Shown piece by piece: positions 1-5,784 of a stretch of DNA of 10,183 bases (the stretch's first letter is position 1; every line of letters begins with the position of its first letter). The notes beneath the pieces are model-generated. The model did no database searches and was not told the origin of the DNA. It was given only the letters and a program-made list of their open reading frames with translations. This stretch comes from JBDRMV01 sp043811795. Its GTDB lineage: Bacteria; CG03. The stretch covers positions 1-10,183 of the forward strand of contig JBDRMV010000090.1 in assembly GCA_043811795.1 (NCBI GenBank). The letters run 5' to 3'. The position numbers were made by a program, and so were the translations under genes.

Positions 1-308
1 GGAGTCCGGTCAATTTCAAAAGCAATGTCGGGGATGTTTCTTATTCTCATATTTTTCCCGATGACGAATTTAAAGTAAGACGCTTTTGAGTCGAGCATTT
101 TAAAAATTTTTCTTTCGGCATTCTCCTGCAGCGCTGCATCCTGCGTAAAAATGCTGTAGAAAATTTTACAGTCCTTGAAGTCACGCGTAAGACACGCGTC
201 CGTTACCGTAAGAATGACGCCGGTCGGGATATTAAAATCACGGCGTATAATTTCGTTTACTTCTCTTATAATCTGGCGGGAAAGACGCTTCTTCCTATCC
301 CCCTGCAT
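1..308 (-). CDS. rbfA: Ribosome-binding factor A, 3' end cut off by the window
   Basis: RbfA is a small KH-fold protein that binds the 30S subunit during late 16S rRNA maturation. I translated it directly from the minus strand: about 102 residues are present, starting MQGDRKKRLSRQIIREVNEI, and the C-terminus lies beyond the left edge (family usually about 120 aa). Family hallmarks are the N-terminal helix with RQIIREVNEII, the strand segment ILTVTDACLTRDFKDCKIFY (compare the family's VTVTDVevSrDL), and the closing FVIGKNMRIRNIPDIAFEID (compare LGKRLRLRxxPELxFxxD). The start is fixed because a TAA lies two codons upstream in frame (TAA AAA ATG). There is no recognisable Shine-Dalgarno sequence. 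It follows infB by 41 nt, the usual order. The interhelical Ala-x-Gly of many RbfA proteins reads Ala-Ser-Tyr here (SKASYFKF). Confidence 0.9.
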   Translation of the reverse strand, partial: MQGDRKKRLSRQIIREVNEIIRRDFNIPTGVILTVTDACLTRDFKDCKIFYSIFTQDAALQENAERKIFKMLDSKASYFKFVIGKNMRIRNIPDIAFEIDRT

Positions 309-349
309 TTTTTATGCGTCAAAATGCGAAAGAACCGGAACTATCATTT

Positions 350-2683
350 TCAAGCCCCGCCAGTGTCAAGATCTCTGGCAATTTTCTGAAGTTCGTATGC
401 CTCAAATATGTCCGCCGGTTTTATGTCATTATAATTTTCCGCCATTATGCCGCACTCCTGGCCATCGAGAACTTCCGAGACATCATCCTGAAATCTTTTA
501 AGAGATGAAAGTTTCCCAGTATAAATAATTTTGTTATCCCTGATAATCCGCACGCGCGAACTGCGAAGGATTTTACCGTCGGTCGCAATGCAGCCGGCAA
601 CGGTGCCGAGACGCGAGATGTTAAAAATTTTCCTGACCTCCGCACGACCCAGATGCACTTCTTTGTAAGTAGGGGTAAGTTTCCCTTCCAACGCTTTTTT
701 TATATCATCCATCAGCTGATAAATTACCGTATAAGTTCTTATTTCAACGCCTTTTTCATTGGCTTCCGAGGTCGCCTTTACGTCGCCCCGGACATTAAAA
801 CCCACAATCATTGACTTTGACGCCTGCGCGAGCAGAACATCGCTTTTATTTATGCCTCCGCAGGCGGCGTGAACAACATTCAGGTGAACCTCCGGATTGG
901 AAAGTTTACTCAACGCATCCTTTATTGCCTCGAGGGAACCGATAACATCCGTTTTCAAAATGATTTTTACGGTGTTTTTATCGTCTTCTTTGACATTTTC
1001 GGTTGAGGCGGGTTTCAATTTCATCGCCTCGCGTATCCTTTTCCTGGAAGCGAGAATGTTTCTGGAAAGATTTTCATTTTCAATCACAAAAAATTCATCC
1101 CCCGCCTCCGGCAGGTCAGTAAAACCCATAACCTCGACGGGGGTTCCGGGTAAAACATCCCTCGCCATTTTTCCGCCTTCCAGATGCATTGCCCTGACTT
1201 TACCGCCGGAGAAACCGCAGATAAATGGATTGCCTATTTTTAAGGAGCCGGCCGTTACAAGAATGGTTGCGACTGGCCCCCTGCGGGTATCAAGCTGGGC
1301 GTCAAGAACCACTCCTCTCGCCCGGCACTCGGTATCCACCTTAATCTGCATCATTTCCGCCTGAAGTTCTATGATATCAAGAAGGTCGTTAACGCCCAAT
1401 CCCGTTTTCGCGGAAATAGGCACAACGACTGTTTTTCCGCCCCAGTCCTCCGGCAGAAGATTTTCCCTGGACAACTGCTGCTTCACCTTGTCAAGATTTG
1501 CGTGGGGCAGATCCATTTTGTTGACGGCGGCAATGATAGGCACCCCCGCAAGGCGGGCGTGACTTATCGCCTCCTGTGTCTGGGGCATAATACCGTCATC
1601 CGCGGCAATCACAAGAACAACAATGTCGGTTACCTGGGCGCCTCTCAATCTCATGGCGGTAAACGCCTCATGGCCGGGGGTGTCTATAAAAGTTATAAGC
1701 GAGTTCTTGTGCTTTATCTGGTACGCCCCGATGTGCTGTGTAATGCTGCCCGATTCTTTCTGGATTATATGGGACTTCCTGATATAATCCAGCAGAGACG
1801 TTTTCCCGTGGTCAACATGCCCCATCACCGTCACGATAGGCGAGCGCAGACGCGCGCGGGATGCGTCTCTGTCGTCGGACTTTTCTATTTCATCCTTATA
1901 TATGTCGACAACCTCGGGTTCAAACCCTTCTTCCTGAACGATGAGAGAAGCGGTCTCAAGGTCTAGACGCTGGTTTATTGTCGTAATGATGCCCTGTTTC
2001 AAAAGTTTTTTAATCAGTTCGCCCGATGACAGCCCGAGTTTATCCGCAAGATTAGCAATGGTCGTCGTGACATCAAGTTTAATAACTTTCCTGGACGGCG
2101 GGGGCGGCTCTGGCTTCGGGACGGGTTCGGACGGCTTTTCTTCAATCTCTTTTTCTTTCTTTCTCGCAACGGCTGTCTCTTTCGTTTTCACGGCAAAAAA
2201 CTCGGTCTTGATTTTTTTGACTTCTTCTTCCGTCAGACCTGAATTCGGTTTCTTTCCCATAATCCCGAAACCGGTAATTTTTTCTATAAGAGTGCCGCTT
2301 GTAACGCCGAGTTCTTTGGCAAAAACGTATACGACTGCTGCATATTTTGAGGTCTTGCGCGGCGCCTTTGAAACCGGAGCGGTTGAGGGAGCTGCCTTAA
2401 TTTTTTCCGGTTCTTTTTCGGAAATCTTCTTTGTGGGGTCGGGCTTTTTCTTTACCGCCGCCTGGGTTTTTATTTTTTTTCCTGAAGGCGCCAGCGCTTT
2501 TTTCACGACGGCAACCTGCGCGGAAGTAAGACCTGAACTGGGCTGTTTAACTTTTATCTTGTTCTTTGCGAGCTGCTCCATCAAATCCTTGCTGGTAATC
2601 CCAATTTCATGCGCAAGTTCCGAAACGCGGCACTGAAATTTTGATTCGCTCTTCGGCGCTTCCTGCGTTTTTTTCTTATTCAT
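350..2683 (-). CDS. infB: Translation initiation factor IF-2, complete
   Basis: IF2 is the GTPase that places initiator tRNA on the 30S subunit and promotes 50S joining. The 777 aa are complete. G motifs are all intact: G1 GHVDHGKT at 288-295, G2 Thr in SITQHIG near 314-320, G3 DTPGH at 334-338, G4 NKMD at 388-391, G5 SAK at 424-426. Domain II follows at about 455-545, domain III at about 570-665, and the fMet-tRNA-binding C-terminal domain at about 670-770, ending with the typical DIKPADIFEAYE. The N-terminal part has two small helical modules (about 18-65 and 117-162), each ending in a P-[SN]-SGL-T motif, joined by Lys/Pro/Glu-rich linkers. The canonical IF2-N module follows at about 205-255. 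The ATG overlaps the nusA stop as ATGA, and GAGGG a few nt upstream, inside the last nusA codons, can serve as ribosome binding site, so translation is probably coupled. Confidence 0.97.
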   Translation of the reverse strand: MNKKKTQEAPKSESKFQCRVSELAHEIGITSKDLMEQLAKNKIKVKQPSSGLTSAQVAVVKKALAPSGKKIKTQAAVKKKPDPTKKISEKEPEKIKAAPSTAPVSKAPRKTSKYAAVVYVFAKELGVTSGTLIEKITGFGIMGKKPNSGLTEEEVKKIKTEFFAVKTKETAVARKKEKEIEEKPSEPVPKPEPPPPSRKVIKLDVTTTIANLADKLGLSSGELIKKLLKQGIITTINQRLDLETASLIVQEEGFEPEVVDIYKDEIEKSDDRDASRARLRSPIVTVMGHVDHGKTSLLDYIRKSHIIQKESGSITQHIGAYQIKHKNSLITFIDTPGHEAFTAMRLRGAQVTDIVVLVIAADDGIMPQTQEAISHARLAGVPIIAAVNKMDLPHANLDKVKQQLSRENLLPEDWGGKTVVVPISAKTGLGVNDLLDIIELQAEMMQIKVDTECRARGVVLDAQLDTRRGPVATILVTAGSLKIGNPFICGFSGGKVRAMHLEGGKMARDVLPGTPVEVMGFTDLPEAGDEFFVIENENLSRNILASRKRIREAMKLKPASTENVKEDDKNTVKIILKTDVIGSLEAIKDALSKLSNPEVHLNVVHAACGGINKSDVLLAQASKSMIVGFNVRGDVKATSEANEKGVEIRTYTVIYQLMDDIKKALEGKLTPTYKEVHLGRAEVRKIFNISRLGTVAGCIATDGKILRSSRVRIIRDNKIIYTGKLSSLKRFQDDVSEVLDGQECGIMAENYNDIKPADIFEAYELQKIARDLDTGGA

Positions 2684-3876
2684 CCGCCCTCTTTAACATC
2701 GCCTTTATCTTTGACATCAACTTTATCTTTAACATTTACTTTATCTTTGACATCGCCTTTATCTTTGACATCGCCTTTATCTTCGACATTAACTTTATCT
2801 TTGACATCGACTTTATCTTTGACATCATCATTATTCTTATCATCGTCCTTGGCTGTAACAACATCTATTTCCCAACCCGTAAGCTGCGAAGCAAGGGAAA
2901 CGTTTACCCCTTCAAATCCGATTACCTGCGACCTCTGGGAAGATGCGATCCTGACCACAGCCGTGTGTTTTTTTTTCGAGAGAGAAACCTGCGATGCATC
3001 AATACGCGCGGGACTTAAAGCACCGGCAATCAGAGCATCCTGCGGGCGGGATGCATTGATAAGATCTATTCTTTCTCCGCCGAGGTCATTGATTATAGTT
3101 TTTATTCTCGTCCCGCGAACTCCGACGCACGTTCCGACAGGATCAATTTTATCATTGTTGGATTTCACCAGAACTTTCGAGCGGATACCCGGCACTCTTA
3201 CAATTTTTATAACCTCAACGATGCCGTCTTTCACCTCGGGAACCTCTTCAAAGAGAAGCATTTTGATAAAGTCCGGATGGACCCTGGAAAGAATAATTTC
3301 GCATTTTTGCTCGTCTCCCGAAACTTTCAGAACAAACACCCTGACATTCGCATTAAGCCGCAAAAACTGTTTAGGAATTTGTTCGGCGGCTGGTAAAACA
3401 CCTTCCGCAGCGCCCAGGTCCACAATTGCTTTCCTCCCGATAAATCTAAAAACTCTCCCCGTAATAACCGTCCCTTCAAGTTTTTTATATTTTTTATATA
3501 CGGAACTCTTCTCGCGTTCCCTGATTTTCTGGGTAATAACTTTTTTGATTGCCTGGCTCGCAATACGGGCGATTTCATTTATGTCTATCGGAAGTTCCAC
3601 GTCCTCACCCAATTTCACTCCGGGGACAAGCGCGCGCGCTGCAGAAAGCATGACCTCATCTTTCGGAGACACGGTTTTTCCCACCGCTTTTTTTATTCCC
3701 CATGCTTTGATATCTCCTGTCTTTCGGTCGAGAACGACCCTGTACCGCGAGGCAAATGCATAGTGCTTCTCAAGGCACTTTTCGACCGCTTCCTCTATAA
3801 GAGCCATTATCTCGCTGCGCGGCACCCCGTTCTCATATTCAATCTGGTCAAGAGCCGCCAAAAATTCTTCGGCCAT
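2680..3876 (-). CDS. nusA: Transcription termination/antitermination factor NusA with a repetitive tail
   Basis: NusA binds RNA polymerase and nascent RNA and modulates pausing, termination and antitermination. The 398 aa show the standard core: RNAP-binding N-terminal domain at about 1-130, S1 domain at about 132-200 (LEGTVITGRVFRFIGRKAIV), KH1 at about 230-280 with DPVGTCVGVRGTRIKTII (GxxG is GVRG), and KH2 at about 282-343 ending LTGWEIDVV. The KH2 GxxG loop reads GFEG rather than the usual GKGG. No AR1/AR2 acidic repeats of the gammaproteobacterial type are present. Residues about 344-398 instead form a K/D/V-rich tail of six-residue units (VDVKDK, VNVKDK, GDVKDK). The start ATG overlaps the rimP stop (TGATG); a possible SD, GAGG, lies about 11 nt upstream. 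The stop overlaps the infB start by 4 nt. Core identity is certain; the function of the tail is unknown. Confidence 0.96.
   Translation of the reverse strand: MAEEFLAALDQIEYENGVPRSEIMALIEEAVEKCLEKHYAFASRYRVVLDRKTGDIKAWGIKKAVGKTVSPKDEVMLSAARALVPGVKLGEDVELPIDINEIARIASQAIKKVITQKIREREKSSVYKKYKKLEGTVITGRVFRFIGRKAIVDLGAAEGVLPAAEQIPKQFLRLNANVRVFVLKVSGDEQKCEIILSRVHPDFIKMLLFEEVPEVKDGIVEVIKIVRVPGIRSKVLVKSNNDKIDPVGTCVGVRGTRIKTIINDLGGERIDLINASRPQDALIAGALSPARIDASQVSLSKKKHTAVVRIASSQRSQVIGFEGVNVSLASQLTGWEIDVVTAKDDDKNNDDVKDKVDVKDKVNVEDKGDVKDKGDVKDKVNVKDKVDVKDKGDVKEGG
2703..2828 (-). repeat. 18-bp tandem repeat encoding the NusA C-terminal tail
   Basis: Seven consecutive 18-bp units start at 2703, 2721, 2739, 2757, 2775, 2793 and 2811. 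On the plus strand each reads close to CTTTATCTTTGACATCGC, with substitutions mainly at the last two positions and at a few internal ones. A truncated unit lies at 2691-2702 and a degenerate one at 2829-2846. Because 18 is divisible by 3, copy-number changes keep the frame: each unit encodes a hexapeptide of the form [VG][DN]V[KE]DK. The mix of unit variants suggests growth by slippage or unequal crossing-over followed by point changes. Confidence 0.95.
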
Positions 3877-4112
3877 CAGATTAAAACCCTCGCGGTTTCC
3901 ACCTCGGAAACGGAAACCCTTTCTTCAAGCGGCGCTTCAAGGAAAATATTATTTTTCTCAACTCTCACAATCTTTCCCTCAATTTTTGCGCCGGGCTTGT
4001 CACAAACGACATCAATATGCCCGTTCCGCGGGCTGTACCTGACCTCGCAGACATCAACACCCTGCCCTGACGCCGAGTCCTCAACGATTTTTCTTAGTAT
4101 TTTTCTATCCAT
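3876..4112 (-). CDS. rimP: Short RimP-like ribosome maturation factor (78 aa)
   Basis: RimP assists early assembly of the 30S subunit. Position directly before nusA-infB-rbfA is the classical rimP locus, and the ORF fits the two ends of the family. Residues 1-40 resemble the N-terminal helix and first strands (GVDVCEVRYSPRNGHIDVVC, compare G.ELVDVEfr...L.v.iD). Residues about 42-78 resemble the C-terminal SH3-like domain (KIEGKIVRVEKNNIFLEA then VSVSEVETARVLI, compare f.G.i..ve...v.le......i....I..A.li). The family is usually about 150 aa. The middle, including the conserved LEVSSPGLDRPL segment, is absent with no frameshift, as though about 70 residues were deleted in frame. The start is fixed by an in-frame TAA two codons upstream (TAA GAT ATG). 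The stop overlaps the nusA start by 1 nt (TGATG). It could also be a diverged small protein that only occupies the rimP position. Confidence 0.7.
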   Translation of the reverse strand: MDRKILRKIVEDSASGQGVDVCEVRYSPRNGHIDVVCDKPGAKIEGKIVRVEKNNIFLEAPLEERVSVSEVETARVLI

Positions 4113-4120
4113 ATCTTACA

Positions 4121-4149
4121 ATTCTATCAAAAAATCCGCTTTTTTCCAA
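4121..4149 (-). promoter_or_regulatory. Sigma70-type promoter for rimP-nusA-infB-rbfA
   Basis: On the minus strand, a -35 box TTGGAA (4144-4149) and a -10 box TAGAAT (4121-4126, five of six consensus positions) are separated by exactly 17 nt. The predicted start of transcription, seven nt past the -10, falls at about 4114, only two nt before the rimP ATG. The transcript would therefore be almost leaderless, consistent with the absence of any Shine-Dalgarno sequence before rimP. The -35 overlaps the edge of the direct repeat copy at 4147-4189. The prediction rests on sequence only. Confidence 0.6.
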
Positions 4150-4189
4150 TTCTTCTTCCTTATCAGGGTGGCGGGCCGGGGCGGCGTCC
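4147..4189. repeat. Direct repeat copy A
   Basis: This copy shares an identical 25-nt core (4151-4175) with the core at 4335-4359, and both copies continue to a common GGCGTCC (4183-4189 here, 4365-4371 in the other). On the plus strand the core begins TCTTCTTCCTTATCAG and ends GGGTGGCGGG. The section between core and GGCGTCC differs and is strongly GC-rich here (CCGGGGC). A diverged partial copy starts immediately after it. Confidence 0.85.
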
Positions 4190-4215
4190 AATTCTTACTC
4201 CTTACCATCACCCTG
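4188..4215. repeat. Diverged partial copy B of the direct repeat
   Basis: The plus strand reads CCAATTCTTACTCCTTACC then ATCACCCTG. It resembles the first half of copy A (CCAATTCTTCTTCCTTATCA) with small insertions and substitutions. Its last seven bases, CACCCTG (4209-4215), are the reverse complement of CAGGGTG in copies A (4164-4170) and C (4348-4354), so it can form the outer arm of a stem with either copy. Similarity is visible by eye but imperfect. Confidence 0.55.
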
Positions 4216-4354
4216 CAGGAGGCACGGCGTTGCCTGACAAGCCCGTCAGTCCGAGGGTCTCTACTTTCTCCCCGCAGGACTGCGGAGCGAGCCGCCCTCG
4301 TGAGAGTGCTTGGAAGACAATGCCGTGCCAACAATCTTCTTCCTTATCAGGGTG
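4209..4354 (+). other. GC-rich, strongly foldable block, candidate structured RNA or palindromic repeat element
   Basis: Nested complementarity gives a coherent fold. An outer 7-bp arm pairs CACCCTG (4209-4215) with CAGGGTG (4348-4354). A 12-bp stem pairs GGCACGGCGTTG (4221-4232) with CAATGCCGTGCC (4318-4329). Inside this are a hairpin CTGAC/GTCAG (4234-4238 with 4245-4249, six-base loop) and a stem CGAGGG/CCCTCG (4252-4257 with 4295-4300) that carries an apical hairpin CCGCA-GGAC-TGCGG (4272-4285). Two positions (4229 with 4321, 4258 with 4294) are G.U pairs if read on the plus strand but A.C mismatches on the minus strand, so I list it as plus with low certainty. No T-run follows it on either strand, so it is not an ordinary intrinsic terminator. 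I do not recognise it as RNase P RNA, SRP RNA, tmRNA or tRNA. It may be a dispersed MITE-like or REP-like element rather than a functional RNA. Confidence 0.5.
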
Positions 4355-4371
4355 GCGGGAGGATGGCGTCC
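4332..4371. repeat. Direct repeat copy C
   Basis: This is the second good copy of the element described for 4147-4189, offset by 184 nt. It has the identical 25-nt core at 4335-4359 and the shared GGCGTCC at 4365-4371, with one base fewer just before the core (CAATCTTC against CAATTCTTC). It starts two bases after the right arm of the 12-bp palindrome and ends seven nt from the murC stop codon. Confidence 0.85.
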
Positions 4372-4377
4372 CAAAAA

Positions 4378-5778
4378 TTACACCAGCTTTTTTAAAATTT
4401 TTTCGCCGGCTTCATAAACATCGCCCGCGCCAATGGTAATGAGAACATCATTCTTCTGCAGTAACTGGAGCATGCCCCGCACCGCATCCGCACCCGTAAA
4501 AAACATTTTCTTTCTGATATTCCTCGGAATGTTTTCCCAGATAAGCTGGGACGTGATGCCCGGGATTTTCTCTTCGCCCGCAGAATAAATAGGCAGGACA
4601 CACACTGCGTCCGCTCTGTCAAAAGCCCTTCCGAGCTGCCACGCCTGTTCTTTCGTTCTCGTGTATCTATGCGGCTGGAAAAGAACGACAAGACGGCGCT
4701 CAGGCCACGTTTCCCTCGCTGTTTTCAAGGTCATTTTTATCTCCGTCGGGTGATGGGCGTAATCATCAATAAAAATAATGCCGCGTTTTTCGCCTTTAAC
4801 CTCAAATCTCCGCGACACGCCCATATATTCTTTCAGCGCCCCCTTAATTTTTGACATACTGACGCCCAGATTCAAACAAACGCACGACGCCGCCGCCGAG
4901 TTAACTACGTTGTGGAGACCCGGAGCGGGAATGGTAATCGAGCCGAGTTTTTTCCCTTTGAAACCGATAGAATAAGTCGTTTTGAAAAACCTTGTCCCCG
5001 AAACACTTACCGCATAATCGGCGGTCGCCGAAAAACCGTACGTAAAATATTTCTTTCTTATCTGGGGAAGAACCTCGGTAATATTTGCGTCATCAGCGCA
5101 CAGGAAAGCCATCCCATAGAAAGGAATGCTGTTTATAAAATCAACGAACGTCTGCTTTAAATTATCCATGTTCCCGTAAAAATTCAGGTGGTCGTCGTCT
5201 ATGTTCGTCACGACGACAACGGCGGGAGAAAGTTTAAGGAACGAAGCGTCGGACTCATCCGCCTCCGCCACAAGAAAATCACCCGAACCACGATAACCTC
5301 CCGAAGCAATATTTTTAAACCTGCCGCCGATGACCATTGTGGGGTCGTGCCCGGCGAACGACAGAATCTGGCTGACCATGGAAGTCGTGCTTGTCTTCCC
5401 GTGACTCCCCGCTATTGCTATCCCGTATTTAATGCGCATGAGTTCCGCCAGCATCTCGGCCCTCTGGATGACGGGAATTCCTTTTTTCACCGCATGGACA
5501 ACTTCAATATTGTCAGGCTTCACCGCCGAAGAAACAACCACGACCTGCGCGGCCCTGATATTGGAAGCTCTATGCCCTATATACACGGTACAGCCGCCGG
5601 CTCTGAGGCGGGCGGTCACGCCGGTATTCTGAAGGTCGCTGCCGGTGACCGTATACCCGAGCCGCCTCAGCACTTCCGCTATCCCGCTCATTCCCGAACC
5701 GCCGATGCCTACAAAATGAATCTTCCTGATATTACCTATCATAATTTTATGTAAACCACTCGCTACAATTTCTTGCAT
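4378..5778 (-). CDS. murC: UDP-N-acetylmuramate--L-alanine ligase
   Basis: MurC is the cytoplasmic ATP-dependent ligase that adds L-alanine to UDP-MurNAc, the first amino-acid step of peptidoglycan precursor synthesis. The 466 aa match the full family length. Motifs: N-terminal Rossmann-like UDP-binding loop VGIGGSGMSGIAE (about 23-35), Mur ligase P-loop GSHGKTS (124-130), EADESD (172-177), NIDDDHL (192-198), the arginine segment GVSRRFE (320-326), DDYAHHPTE (338-346) and QPHRYTR (368-374). All are intact, so the enzyme is probably active. The start is ambiguous. M1 lies 6 nt after the rpoD stop, but M13 (5742) sits right before the conserved core (IGNIRKIHFVGIGG) and may be the real start; neither has a clear Shine-Dalgarno sequence. 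Other mur or fts genes are not adjacent, so it appears to ride on the dnaG-rpoD transcript. No intrinsic terminator is visible after it. Confidence 0.97.
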   Translation of the reverse strand: MQEIVASGLHKIMIGNIRKIHFVGIGGSGMSGIAEVLRRLGYTVTGSDLQNTGVTARLRAGGCTVYIGHRASNIRAAQVVVVSSAVKPDNIEVVHAVKKGIPVIQRAEMLAELMRIKYGIAIAGSHGKTSTTSMVSQILSFAGHDPTMVIGGRFKNIASGGYRGSGDFLVAEADESDASFLKLSPAVVVVTNIDDDHLNFYGNMDNLKQTFVDFINSIPFYGMAFLCADDANITEVLPQIRKKYFTYGFSATADYAVSVSGTRFFKTTYSIGFKGKKLGSITIPAPGLHNVVNSAAASCVCLNLGVSMSKIKGALKEYMGVSRRFEVKGEKRGIIFIDDYAHHPTEIKMTLKTARETWPERRLVVLFQPHRYTRTKEQAWQLGRAFDRADAVCVLPIYSAGEEKIPGITSQLIWENIPRNIRKKMFFTGADAVRGMLQLLQKNDVLITIGAGDVYEAGEKILKKLV

Positions 5779-5784
5779 AAGATT

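Noticed and set aside
175..508. Plus-strand ORFs over the rbfA start and infB end
   Set aside because: They overlap conserved minus-strand rbfA and infB codons and show no family similarity.
2703..2828. CRISPR array
   Set aside because: The 18-bp units are directly contiguous with no spacers and lie in frame inside nusA.
2641..3018. Plus-strand ORFs rich in repeated Ile/Phe/Asp across the nusA tail
   Set aside because: They are shadows of the 18-bp repeat read in antisense. The minus-strand nusA frame is continuous with conserved KH domains and is the real one.
4127..4149. Intrinsic terminator formed by the A-run and T-run on either side of CCGC
   Set aside because: The only stem is A-T pairs around a tiny loop, with no GC-rich stem. 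The T-run is better explained as promoter spacer.
4116..4334. Minus-strand 72-aa ORF between murC and rimP
   Set aside because: It spans the palindromes and direct repeats, overlaps the promoter, and its protein is Arg/Ser-rich with no recognisable motif.
4209..4354. tRNA gene before rimP, as with metY before rimP-nusA-infB in E. coli
   Set aside because: The block starts GGCACGG, like an acceptor arm, but there is no T-arm GTTCRA, no proper anticodon arm and no CCA end, and the helix lengths do not fit a cloverleaf.
4230..4439. Plus-strand 69-aa ORF starting TTG, with AGGAGG at 4217-4222 seven nt upstream
   Set aside because: The SD-like match is good, but the ORF lies in the palindromic repeat block and then runs antisense into the conserved 3' end of murC. 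Composition is Arg/Pro/Ser-rich as expected from GC-rich non-coding sequence, and no family is recognisable. The AGGAGG is better explained as part of the repeat.
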